Source: Mesostigma viride
Taxonomy: Eukaryota > Streptophyta > Mesostigmatophyceae > Mesostigmatales > Mesostigmataceae
Direction of reading: 5' to 3'
NCBI GenBank assembly: GCA_009746045.1
Contig: RPFO01000156.1
Coordinates: forward strand, 5,120,220 to 5,184,219
Length of the DNA: 64,000 bases
The notes below the pieces were generated by a model. The model did no database searches and was not told the DNA's origin. It was given only the letters and a program-made list of their open reading frames with translations. Position 1 is the stretch's first letter, and every line of letters begins with the position of its first letter. Positions 16,201-48,784 of this stretch are shown here, piece by piece. The position numbers were made by a program, and so were the translations under genes.

Positions 16201-19200
16201 GCTAACAGTGTCCCTCTCTGCTTTTGACACTGCATGCACATGCATTTCCTACCGGCTATATCAAGCCTTTAGTGTGGTTTGGTGCATCAAGAGAAATGGC
16301 AGGTCAGCTGAGTGCATCAGACCACATTTGTGTTAAGTGTACGCTTGCAACGCTGTTTGCCCACCGCATGGAGCTCCCCTTTCGGACAGTGGCGCAAGTA
16401 GCACTTACACCTTACTCCCAGCCGCTCACCCTGCCCATGCTAGCAACAAGAACAAATGCATGGTCCCCATCCCAACGTAAGGTGCATCACATGGATGGCC
16501 CTGCCATCACCTAGCAGTGTGCCACCCCTCTCCACCTCAACCTACTCTGAAATGCCAGGGCCCCAACAAACCTTTCAAGACATGGCACTCCTCAAAGAAG
16601 GCAACCCCTCAAAGAAGGCGAGGCAGTTTAGGTCTAGGGGGGCTTTGGGTAAGTTAAAAGATGATAGAGTTCACTAACACAGGCCACGGCAACGACAACC
16701 TGCCTCACCCGCTGCATCCATACATCACAAGCCATAAACTGCACAGCCTGGCATGATTGCCTAAGGGTCACGTGATCCAAGGTGCCCTTCAGGCTCACCC
16801 CAGCACACCGGCCCATCCTCACCACCCCACTGGTCATAGTCATCTACAGTGGCATCAAACTCCTCTAGGACAGAGTGCAGTAAAGGCAACATAGACGTCC
16901 TGACACAATTGAATAAGAACGTGGCTGCTACCTACTGCCCTTAATAAAAAATGTCCATGGCTTGCACAAATACGCATTCAATTCTTCAAGCAAGCATGCT
17001 AACACCTTCACAGCACATCCCAAGGTTTATATCCATCGAGCTTTGTCAACAAGCATGACTTCCTGATGCAAACTTAGCTGTCAAGCTAGGAGGAGGAAAG
17101 CTAGGTAAAGAGGTGAGATAGACCCCCCCACAGCACCTTCCTGCACCAAAACCATGACAATATCATCCAGAGCTTGCTAAATACGTACAGCTAACCGGTA
17201 GCGGGCGACCTTGCAGTCCAGGTTCAGCGCGAACATCTCGTGTCAGCACCCGGCGGAGATGGCGGACGCGAACCCACAATGCTATAAAAGCGAGTCATAA
17301 GACTATTTCGGGGAGCGGTGAACGGCTTGGAACACCGAAGGTATGCCGCGACAAAAGCCTGAAGTTTTTCTCGGAAATACACGCCTGGATGTGGATTAGG
17401 GCACCGTTGTCGTGCTTGTGCTTGCGTTGCGAGCAGGCAACCAGTGTTTCTTGCAGTGTCGAGCAGTAACAGATGGTGGCGCGAGAGCAATATGTGACTT
17501 TTAAATCATGGCTACACAGCTTACACCTCCGCAGGCATGTTGGAACAAGCCCCGCCATGCCGTGAGCCGAAAAAAAGGAAGAAACGCATCAAGCAAGGAC
17601 GGTCGTAAACGTCACTGAAAACAGCAAAATCTGACCTGCCGGCAGGTAATGCGACAGCCTGGAAAATGTGATTCGTTTCTCGAAAAACTGATTAGCGCTC
17701 GTGAAAGTAGACTTGAAGCCCATTCGGATTCCACCTTTTGGGAATTGTGAGCTTCCAACAAAAAAGTTTCCCCCACAATTAATAAACATGCATTTTCGCT
17801 GCCAATTCCAGATCTGGCCGACACAAAAAATCAGCGTCTCAGTTTGCGAATTATTTTGACGCATGAACATACGCGAATAATATCTACCATGCATCATCGC
17901 AAAGCAGGAGAGTTTACGCGTCGTTTGCATCCATCGCAGCGACTTAACATGCATAATTGACTTTTGACTGATATTCCGGCGGACATAGGGTCGACAGCCA
18001 TGCGAGGTGGAATTTTTCTGGTCCCGTCGTCCTCAACGCGACGCGTTCGCGCCAAAATTCCCAGGATCTCATGTAACCGGACGGACCGATTTTAGGTGAT
18101 GTGCCAGTACTGTATACCCCATGCATGCACGTCCCCATATACGGGTAGCCTGCAGCTTGGCGCGCTCGACAGTGGCCGCTGCACTCATGCCGGCGTCCGC
18201 CGCATGCATGCGACCTAGATAATGTGGCATGCCGAGCCGCAGCCGGACCCGCCGAGACATGGATCGTGATAAGCAGACGGGCAGCCGTTCCCATCCTAGT
18301 CGAGGATGGCCGGTGGTGGGGAGCTAGAGTAGCGTAGCGCAGCGCGCCCTTGCCCATCCACATCTTCACACTTGATGGTGGTATTTTATGGGGGAAGACC
18401 GACCGGAAGCTAACGACCGGCCGCGGATATAATATATTCATCATATACGTCATATCTTGTTAATGTCATGAATACTTCCGAAATTAATCATAATTAATCA
18501 TATGAAAACAAGGCGGGAAGTCAAAGAGCAAGCAAGAGAAACTGATACTTCCGAGCCAAGTCAAAGGATTGGCCACCACACAACTCAAAGCACAATTATT
18601 CACATGAATTACCCGATCGAAAGACGAAAGGGCCGCAACTTGCCACTGCCCACGATGCATGGATTAACGATCTAGCTGGAAAGCTTGCCACTAAAATTAA
18701 ATTATAACATGACTCCGGACGTCGGGAGATCATGTAGCACGTATTCCCTTGTTGATGGATGGAGGTGAGCGAAGCCGCGAAACCTAACTAAGCTAATCTA
18801 GAAAATCCTAACTACTCTACTCAGCAAAGCGCCCCTTCCTCCTGGAGGGGGGGGGCTTGCCCACAGGGGCTGGCGTGTGAGCCTGGACAATGGTCTGCCA
18901 CCTCTTCTTGTTCTGCATAGCAGTCCAAGCAAGAGAGAGGGAGGAAATCCGGTGTGCAGACTTAGCTAGGACCACTATAGGTCGCTAGCATTAGGAAGTT
19001 GCCATGTGGCAGTGTCAGCCGGGAACTGATATGACGGAACAACAAATCCACAATTGCTGTAGTCAAGGTAAACGTATGTATCACAAAGTATAAGTAGCCA
19101 AAGGGACATAAATATATTCATTGAGAATGATAGATTACGGAGGTGAGATAGGCATAAATATATAGTAGTATAACTTTGAATGAGGCATTTTGCACCAGGT

Positions 19201-19307
19201 CGCGCTTGCCATGCTATGTCAGAGCATGGAAATAAAACATCAGGCCCGCTGGCCCGGTACATATGCAAAGGTTGCATAAACACCCAACATCTTGGCAAAT
19301 CGATAGC
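13201..19307. other. 6-kb intergenic block, no gene recognised
   Basis: Only short, unrelated frames are present on both strands. I see no conserved protein motif and no clear terminal inverted repeats, although several stretches (13363-13620 and 14690-14850) have the look of old dispersed repeats, with AAAAATCATAACTCACAGG-type and GGTCATATCTCCCACAC-type blocks. Confidence 0.5.
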
Positions 19308-19317
19308 ATTCCTATGA

Positions 19318-20208
19318 CCACCGGTCGCCAGGCCCAGCAACGGGAGGTCACCGACCGCGCTCGCCGCGAGTGCCGAGTGGTGCTACGTCGCTTCCCCCAG
19401 CAGCCAGGTGAGACGTCAACGTCCCTTGCTGACGAGCTCAAGAACCAGCTTCTTACCCTCATGGGCCTGGTAGGTGAGGTAGAACTGCGTGGGTGCCACC
19501 GCCTTCCCCACTCACGGGACAAGGCGGCTCCCCCACCAGTCCTGCTCACCTTCCCCTCCCCTGAAGATAAGCAGCGGTTCCTCTCTCGTCGCAAGAGGTT
19601 GTACGACCTCACCTGGACGCTGGATGACGACCTGACCCCCGCTCAGCAACAGCAGCGACGCGACCTGTGGCCGGAATACCTCCGCCATAAGCAGGACCCC
19701 CAGAAGCCCAAGGTGTACTGGAGGGGCGGGGACCTGATGATCAACCACAAGATGTGGTCGCCCCCAGCGGGCTAGAATAGCAATAGCCCTAGCTTGTACC
19801 CTTTGGAGTCACTGCCGCTAAGGCAGCCATGCTTAGACTGTTTGCCTAGCTGTGCCAACATACCTAGGTAGTCACGTGCCGCAAACGCACGGTACACAAC
19901 CAGCCATAGCCTTAGCGTAGTTCTAGTACAGCCATGCTACGCCTGGCTATGTTCAGATTACTTGCCCACGCTACTTGTTATGCCACGCTTACATGGGTCT
20001 TATTGCACCCACAGTTTGCCGGATCGTTAGCCTGTCCTTAAGCTAGCGCGCCCGATTCAATGCAGTTGTGGCATGCCTTCGGCATGAAGGAGACTGGGGG
20101 TCTCTGCCCTTTCTCCTGTAGTGTACGCACAGGGATTAAAAGCACTTCGGTGCTCCGTGACTCCCCAACGGGAGCACGTGTTTAATTAATTAATTAATTA
20201 ATTAATTA
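19318..20208 (+). mobile_element. ORF1-only retroposon copy 2, 5'-truncated
   Basis: Family sequence begins mid-ORF (CGCCAGGCCCAGCAACGGGA after a short junction). It encodes the last 150 or so ORF1 residues (RRECRVVLRRFPQQPGETST to the stop at 19773-19775), then the 3' UTR, both 3' hairpins and a TTAA-repeat tail. It is flanked by a perfect 10-bp duplication, ATTCCTATGA at 19308-19317 and 20209-20218. 5' truncation, a simple tail and a duplication of this size are the signature of target-primed reverse transcription. The open frame is intact within the fragment. Confidence 0.85.
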
Positions 20209-20254
20209 ATTCCTATGAGCACTTGGCAGCAGGGCGTTGGCTTTCCTTTGCATG

Positions 20255-40845
<20,591 letters not shown>

Positions 40846-42660
40846 GGACCCCTGTCTTGAACGCTGACACAATTTTTATAGAGCGCGGATCCTTTGATAA
40901 GCTAAGGGAAGGTCAAGCTGCCGGGTACAGCCGGGCTATCAAACCCGTCGGTAGCATGATCTTCGTTCTTCACTGCCGCCAATCCTGGCGACGCGTTTAT
41001 CGAGCATCGCAGAGGGACCAGTAGGTAAAACACGGACGTCCATGTGCACGACAGATGCAGCGGAAGCGGCAACGTAAGCTTAGCTGCAAGGGGAGGTTAC
41101 TTTGTCTTTGTACCTGTCCCGCGGCGCTGGAAAGTCCGCCATTTGTGTGGAAAATCGCCATGCAGAGATGGATGCCAGGACACATTCACACGTTAATCAT
41201 GTTGAGTCTGAACCATTGCGACCTCGACCCACGATCGCAAAAAGTTACTTACAAAAAGATGAACGCTCCGCAGTCTTCGAGCAGATTGCAGGATGCTTGT
41301 AAGACTGAACGTCCGATTCGGAAAAATGTTTACCTGGGATTGCTTGTTTTGTGGTGGACCGCATACATTTCTGTTGGACGGCACGCTGTAGCCTTGAAAC
41401 TGCAAGTAATTTTTTGGGTCGCGTCGTTATATATATTGACGTTTTGATGAACAAACCTTTCTCGGGAGGGGATGAAAACCAGAAAGGCAGCGGATATGGT
41501 TGCCCGTTCTTGGAACGATGCGCGGAACTTAGCCTCACCATTCCTCTCGCCGTGCAATGGGGAGCTTTTCACGAGGAAGATCCCGCGGCTCGAATCGGAA
41601 GCTTCTACGCAAAATTCGGCACGGATTCCGTCCCAAGGTATCCCTTACAGGTCTCCCTAAGTCGCGCATGACATCACTATAACCGATAAGTTGGCGACCG
41701 TGGGCACTTCTGGTGTCCCTTTCATGTTGAAAAGCTCACATGCGGTCTCGCGGAAACAAAATTTTGCACAGGGTATCATCGCATCGCGAGGCGCGGCATG
41801 TTGGGCGCCGGCATCATCGTGGCCGGGAAATTTTTGCTGTCTGCTGTCTGCCACTAATTCGAAGATTACCAGTCCCGCACTCCGGGTCTCCGGTGCAGGG
41901 CATAATTTGCTCAGCTGGGTTTCCTAGAGTTTTAAAAGATGAGGGTCAAGCCCAGCGTTGCATCGTGGACTATAATTATCTATGAACCATGAGCCTCGAT
42001 GGAGTCTCCATGAACGTGGTTGGAGTGATTTGATTACTGATTGCCTTATCTGTATAGCGGGTAGGCCGTGTTTTTGTTTATTCTTGCACGTCTCTGCCCG
42101 CGATGACGGTTCGCTAGCTAGGTCAGAACTCAGAATAACCATACCTGGGGTGTTAGCTAGCTATGGTTACCGGCCGCTACTATGGCGCATGCGGCCTAGT
42201 AGCGACCCCCTAGTGCGTCAAATCCTACTTGCCGCTCCCGCGAAACCCTTTTATTTAGTTTTAACCACGTGATTCTGCTTCCACCGAAACGCCTGCAGGC
42301 ACGAAACATGGACAAGATGGGTATCGATATCAGGTTTCAATGTATTAAAATAATGGATTTCTGAGGCGTTCTGCCTCGGGCAGACGGGGTTGCCGAAGAC
42401 GCGATGCCCTCCGGCCTCCGCACATCCGTACATCCGATCTGTTGAGGAAACGCAGAGAGCGCAAAATAGCGAGCTTACCGGCCTGCAAGCAATGCGAAGC
42501 CTACGAGTAGAGCCAACGCTTTCAGTGCGCTGGCTCACTCTGCAGGGCTCCTCTTTCTAGCGGATGGGTACCTGCACAACGTGCTGAAAACGCTGACCCG
42601 GGCAGTCATAATGCTGCACGGTCTAGATTATCGCTCTATGATCACACCAATAGAAGCATT
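40846..42660. other. Intergenic stretch upstream of the ATRX-like gene
   Basis: No coding signal. Apart from the possible TATA box at 40871-40880 I see only short palindrome-rich patches (TTAGCTAGCTA near 42150). Confidence 0.5.
40871..40880 (-). promoter_or_regulatory. Possible TATA box upstream of the ATRX-like gene
   Basis: TATAAAAATT lies 26-35 bp upstream of the first ATG on the minus strand. If it is used, transcription would start almost at the ATG, giving a very short leader or use of the second ATG at 40836. The match is to sequence only. Confidence 0.3.
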
Positions 42661-42679
42661 ATAAAATCGTGGAAAGGTG

Positions 42680-43060
42680 TGCATGTACTTCACAGGCGGC
42701 AATGAATGCCCACCATGTGGTGGAGGACACATGCTGTATTTGCTGGGTGGAGGACATATGCTAGTGAATTGGCTGGGTGCAGTTCACATGCTGTCTTTGC
42801 TGGGTGGAGTTCACATGCTGTCTTTTGCTGGGTGGAGGACACATGCTAGTGAATTGGCTGGTTGGAGTTCACATGCTGTCTTTGCTGGGTGGAGTTCACA
42901 TGCTGTCTTTGCTGCCAGGTGGAGGACACATGCTGTCTTTTGCTGGGTGGAGGACACATGCTAGTGAATTGGCTGGGTGGAGTAACTGGAGAAGTGGAGT
43001 TCACATGCTGTCTTTGCTGGGTGGAGGACACATGCTGTATTTTGCTCCTCGTGACTGCTG
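42680..43060. repeat. Minisatellite of about 30-bp mixed units
   Basis: Alternating units TGCTGGGTGGAGTTCACATG and TGCTGGGTGGAGGACACATG with TAGTGAATTGGC spacers, in higher-order arrangement. A (AGT)13 run follows at 43355-43393. No gene. Confidence 0.85.
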
Positions 43061-43351
43061 CGTGTTGCCCCTTTGGACTGCATGCGCTGCTGTAGGTATC
43101 CAGAGCGTACTTAGGGATGCAAATTACATGCAAATAACAATGATGCAAATAGCATGCTTGGCATTCATTATTTGGATGGTCAACTTTCAACTCGTTGAAA
43201 TTTTTTTATAATGTAGCACCTGCCCTGATGGCATGCCGCTATCGTTCGAACATACATGGCACTGATACTGCATGCTCGATTTCAGATTCCGTGCTTACAT
43301 ATGATTCTGGTACTGACGTGACACATGCAGTCTACATGCTTTTAATAATTA

Positions 43352-43392
<41 letters not shown>

Positions 43393-43547
43393 TATTAGAC
43401 ACTTACAGTATTCCTGGACGCATGCTTTTAAAAATGTGCAATCGCTTGTTGCATGCACGTGCTGTGACTGCTGTCCAATTACGCTACAGGTCGACCCTGG
43501 GCTTTATACAGAGATGATCTGTGCGGACTAGCTTGGTATGGGTTCTA

Positions 43548-44074
43548 GCTGGCTGTTTGCGAGAAGCCCGGAGCGAGTGTGCAGGTGTGTGTGTGTGGAG
43601 GGTCCGAACTCCCCCACCCCCTGGTACTGGTTGAGGGGGTAGGGGCGGGTCGAGATCGACCCCCCCCCTCCCCCCCCCCCCTCCCCCCAGGAGGGGGCGT
43701 CGTGGCGCTGGAGTTAACTAGCTGGGTGAAGGTGCCCGGGAGCGCGGATTGTGGGGGGGAAAACTGGGCGGAAAAAGGGGGCCCAGTCCAAAAGGGAAGG
43801 TGGGCAGGTGGGGAGGAAGGCGGGGGAAGGGGGGAAAGTGGGGGGTGGGGGAAATAGGGAGGGGGGAGGGGGGGGGAGGGGGGGTAACCCACCCCACCCC
43901 TGGTAGGGGTGTGAGGGGGAGGTGGTGGGTTGAGACCCCGCCCCGGCCCCCCCCTCCGGACGCCCCCCCCCCTCGAGGGGGGGGGGGGCGGGGTCAGACC
44001 CCCACACCCCTGGTCAGGGGTGGGTGGGTGGGCGGTAGTGCACACTCGCTCCGGGCTTGTCGCAAACAGCCACC
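43548..44074. mobile_element. 527-bp GC-rich inverted-repeat element with TA target duplication
   Basis: Terminal inverted repeats of about 37 bp start GCTGGCTGTTTGCGAGAAGC at the left; the complement at the right end starts GGTGGCTGTTTGCGACAAGC. Three mismatches are seen. TA flanks both ends (43546-43547 and 44075-44076). The interior is made of C- and G-runs and has no transposase. This is a MITE-type element, probably of the Tc1/mariner class by its TA duplication. Confidence 0.65.
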
Positions 44075-44076
44075 TA

Positions 44077-45289
44077 TAACATGTCGGCGCTCATGTCGGC
44101 GCCAACAGCCAGCTTGCCAGCGTTAAGTAACTAATTAAGGGGAGGGTCCCATGGAATTGCATCAAAACTGAAGCTTCTGAATGACTACAGAAATGCAACT
44201 GCCAACCACCGAATGATGATTGGGGATCATAAACATGATGTTTGGGCATGCATACCACCACTTCATGTTGGGGGTACTACCCCCAGCCATACACCGGCTG
44301 TGTGCTAAAAATAGAAAAAAAACGCGCTGTTTTGGGCACATCTTGCCCATGGAACAGTGGGAGAACCAGCTGCATGCCAAAAGCACAACACCCATAATAA
44401 TGTCACATGGCACATGGTTTCTACCTACTTGGATCAACAAAATCATCACATCCCTTTCCTGTTATTAGTTTTTCACCGAAAAATACGCTTTTATGGGGGG
44501 GCCATCCCCGTATACACTCGTAACACATCAAAATAGTGACTGAAAAGCACAAGACAAATTCTGTCATGACCATATAGAAGGCACCGACTGTCAAAGTTTT
44601 CTTTTCTGAAATCTGAGCTCAGCTGTAGAAGTTATTATCGTTGGCAGTTGGCCACCTGTGCAGACGCTAAGGAAGGCAATAGTGCATGAGTAGGCACACT
44701 AACAATTCCTATGCCATCCAAAAGGTTCCTGACCGGATGTCCAATTTGACCACAATGCCGGGTTGGAAAATACGTATACGGGGTATTTTATGCCGGCATT
44801 AAAATACGTCAATTTTATTCCGGCCTTAAAATACGTTGAAAATACTCGACTGCATTTCTAAGGTTTTTTTTAGGGCATGCATCCACGTGGAAAACACAGA
44901 ACACTGCAAATGGGTCAACAGTAGTTAACAAAGCTTGTCATTTCCCCATGTGTTTCAATTGTAAGTTACCCCATTATTAGCACGCTCACGGCTCATTGAT
45001 GATGTTCATGCAGCTATTGACTGAATTTTGGTGTATATACTTCATGATAAACATCATCCATTTGTGCCCTGCATTCCTATCTGATTATGATTTGTTAAAT
45101 GCATGCGGGGGCTGCAACGGCAAGCAAGGAAAGCCATGCACTATGTATAATGCATGATCGAGAGAGTCATACGACACAACTCACACAAGGACCTAATTGC
45201 TCTCAAGGATGAAGGATCCCACAACAAGCTCCATGCCCATACACAAATGTGCACACATGTATTTATTATATTGTTGGCAATTGACATGC
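44077..45289. other. Intergenic, no gene seen
   Basis: AT-rich DNA. Positions 44765-44850 contain repeats of TTAAAATACGT in both orientations; otherwise nothing is recognisable. Confidence 0.5.
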
Positions 45290-45300
45290 ACCACTGCCAT

Positions 45301-47211
45301 TAATTAAATCATTAAAGACGTGCTCCCGTTGGGGAGTCACGGCCGCACCGAAGTGCTTTTTATCCCTGTGTACACGTGCACAACAGGAGAAAGGGCAGAG
45401 ACCCCCAGTCTCCCAGTTCATGCCTAAGGCATGCCACAGCTGCATTCGGGCACGCTAGCTAAACGGACGCGCTAACGATCCGGCAATCTGTGGGTGCAAT
45501 AAGACCCATGCGAGCATGGCATAACAAGGAGCGTGGGCAAGTAATCTGATCATAGCCAGGGGCGCGTAGCATGGCTGTACAAGGACTAAGCTAAGGCTAT
45601 GGCTGGTGGTGTACCGTGCGTGAGCGGTGCACGTGACTAGGTATATGTTGGCAACGCTAGTAGGCAAACATTCTAAGCATAGCTGCCATGCATAGCGGCA
45701 GTGACTACCAATGGATACAAGCTAGGGCTATTCAAGCTAGTCTAGCCCGCTGGGGGCGTCCACATCTTGTGGTTGATCATCAGGTCCCCGCCCCTCCAGT
45801 ACACCTTGGGCTTCTGGGGGTCCTGCGTGTGGCGGAGGTATTCAGGCCACAGGTCGCGTTGCTGCTGCTGCTGAGCGGGGGTCAGCTAGGTCGTCGTCCA
45901 GCGTCCAGGTGAGGTCGTGCAACCGCTTGCGACGAGAGAGGAACCGCTGCTTGTCCTCACGGGAGGGGAAGGTGAGCAGGACGTACTGGACTACTGGTGG
46001 GGTAGCCGCCTTGCCCCCCGCGTCAGTGAGTGGGGAAGGCGCCGCGGTGCATGGCAGCACCCACGCAGTTCTACCTCACCTACCAGGCCCATGAGGGTAT
46101 AAGGAGCGTCGGCAAGGGAGGTTGACGTCTCACCTGGCTTCTGGGGGAAACGACGCAGCACCACCCGGCAGTCGCGGCGGGCGCGGTCGGTGGCCTCCCA
46201 TTGTTGTGCCTGCATGGCGAAGGTCTTCAAGCTCCTGGAGTTTCGTGGCGATGGCGTCGGTGGTGGAGCCGCCGGGTCGCTGGACATCCGCAGCAGGTGC
46301 GCATAGGAGAGGGGCAGGAGGTCACCAGCATCCAGCCGGGGTGGCTGCCGGATGCGATGGTGGCCGTCTGCTCCGCTATCTTTGGGACCTGTGAGGCCAG
46401 GGCCTCGATCGGTGTGGGCGGTGATGGCTTCAAGCTTCTTCATGAGCACGCCGCACTTGCCCTCCACCTGGTTAAGGCGAGAGACAAGTGCAGCGTGCGT
46501 TCCCGATGCCTGCGCTGCGGTGTGTAGCGCCGTGAACTGGGGTTGGAGCTTGTGGACGACCTTGGTTTCCACATAATTGGAGACCCGGGCCGGCCGGCTC
46601 CACCGTGTTGAGCGTGGTGTTCAGGGATGTCAGCTTCTCGGCCAGCGGGCAGGTCACGTGCTCCTCCATCACTGCGCGGATGTCATTCTTGCTGAGGGAG
46701 GGAGCCGATGGGGCTGCGCGCCGGCTGCGCGGGGGCTGGGGTGCAGATTGCTCGTTAGAGGTCGCCGAGGCTTCGCTGGTAGCAGCTGCATGGTCAAGAT
46801 AAACAGGCGTTGGCGTGGTTCGGCGTAAGTGGAGAGCCAGGACGTGTCGCGGTAGTCGATAGCCGCCCCCCCCTTCTGGGCCACGAAGAGCTTCCATTCC
46901 TGACAGTGCGAGGAACTGGAGGACCTCGAGTCCTCGACGCATTCTAGCTGCGGCGACAACTCTCAGTGCCACTCCGTGAAGGAGAAGCGTGAGTCGCCGG
47001 GCAAAAAGTGGCGCCATTTGTGATCGTGGCATGGTTTCTTGGGCTCAGGCGAGGCGCTGGGCGATGGTTGGGCGGGTAAGCCGGGCGACGGGACAATGGC
47101 CGAGGGCAAGAGGGTTGGGCTAGCTAGGGGCGCTGGGAAGTTATGCCAGCTCCTTTTCCAGCCCTCGTTTTGCTTTGGGAGTCGTCATAGCTTGTCACGT
47201 GCGTAAGTTTG
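45301..47211 (-). mobile_element. ORF1-only retroposon copy 3, full length, 11-bp target duplication
   Basis: Minus-strand element of 1911 bp bounded by perfect duplications ACCACTGCCAT at 45290-45300 and 47212-47222. This fixes both ends of the family: a 5' end some 23 nt before the ATG and a 3' end in TTAATTAAATCATTAAA. The ORF1 frame (47188 to 45742) is broken by many short insertions and some deletions relative to copies 1 and 2. No other protein is encoded between the duplications, so the missing reverse transcriptase is not due to 5' truncation. Confidence 0.88.
45742..47188 (-). pseudogene. Broken ORF1 of retroposon copy 3
   Basis: All segments of the 457-aa ORF1 are recognisable in shifting frames (VETKVVHKLQPQFTALHTAA; RDCRVVLRRFPQKPGETSTS; LHDLTWTLDDDL) but at least ten small indels interrupt it. 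Insertions include CTAG at 45886-45889, GATC at 46407-46410, CATG at 46789-46792 and a doubled CTAG at 47120-47127. Confidence 0.85.
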
Positions 47212-47222
47212 ACCACTGCCAT

Positions 47223-48780
47223 GAACTTGGCAATGATCGAGCAGCTGATTGTGGATGCAGCCACTTCGAGATCTGCTGCCGGCCTTTGTCGACAGGAACC
47301 GAGGATGGGGCAGCCGAATGCCTTCCAATCTCCGCCACCGCCCCTGTCAAAAAGCGTGCTGCATGCTAGTCTTGGCGGCCGCCTTCTCCGTGTTCTTCTT
47401 GACAATCCTGAGAAACTTGTCCCGTAAGTCCTTCGAAATATATTCTGACAGGCCGCGATCGGCCTCCATTTGAGAATTGCAGGCAAAGTGTGCTCGAACT
47501 GGAGAGACGCTGACTGCAAGCCCCAGCCTTGGAGTGTAAGCTCTTGTTGCAATACCTTGTACGTTGTGGTACAAGGAGGTGGCTGGGCACGTCATGTGCC
47601 CTTGCCTTACCTCGATCGACACGGGCAGCCTGTTGCGTGTGTGTACACCAATGAGGCAGGTAGCTCTACATGCCTACCCAACACTTCTAAAGCATATTCC
47701 AGGTTTATGGTGTGGGCATCATCCCAAAACCAAGCTGACCAAATACAAACACACCCTAGAAAGCCATATCCACAAATGCCCAGCAAGCCTGGGCAACAAT
47801 GAGACAGTCCACGCAGAGAAAGCATAAATATCATACATGCCGCTTGCCAAATGCCAAGGCTTCTTAGGTACCATGGTTACCTTGCCTTGATACTAATATG
47901 AATTAGGGCTCTCCCTGTCTCCCATTTTAGTGGGAGAAAGGCCAACAAGACAACGATAACCCCTACCTACGTGCAGTTCCACCCATGCAGTATGTATGCC
48001 CCTCATGCAGAACAAATACCACTGCCACCTTTCTTTCTAGCGCGAAAGAAAACAACCTCAAGCTGTGTCAGAGCCTAGAGCTCAACCACAATGAAGCCGC
48101 TGCTAAGAAAGGCTAGCTGCGTAAAAAATCACACAAAACTGCATGAGTGCTGTTAGCAATCTCCTTCCAAGAAACCACTCGATCAGCAAATCCCTGACAA
48201 CTTGATGATATGCCACGGCTCGCGCTTTGACACGTCCCAGCCATATGCAACGTACACTGATAAAAACCACTAAAAGGTGCCAGGAATCTGGTGATGCGCA
48301 GCACGGAATGGCATTCTACCTTGCGCTAACTGCACGGAAAGAAGCCGAAAACTTGCGTTGATAACCCATAAAGGAAGCGAAACATTCGAATAGGGTGACG
48401 CTGAGCACACGATCGTACCATTACCGGCATTGTCCTTTGCCCATGCAGCGGCGCAAGAAAGAACCTTCTGGACATGGAATAATAAGACGCGCATCCCGCG
48501 AGCCTGGAGAGTGTCTTACATACCGATCATGATCGACGGAAATGTTGCTGAAACCCAGCAAATTTTTTAAAGGTTTACCAATAACAATTTAAACGCATCC
48601 TTGACGATAGGTATAGGCTGCCCACAAAACATTACAATCATCGCCACCAGCGTGCATTCTAATTTATTACCTCTCAACGAAAACTTCAGATTGGACCCCC
48701 GTGGCGATGGTCACCAATAAAATCATCGACACTGCGAAAAAGGCGAACTCCGCTACGAAGTAATATCATAAACTCATCAT
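47223..48780. other. Intergenic, no gene seen
   Basis: No conserved frames on either strand and no clear repeat ends. Confidence 0.5.
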
Positions 48781-48784
48781 CTTT

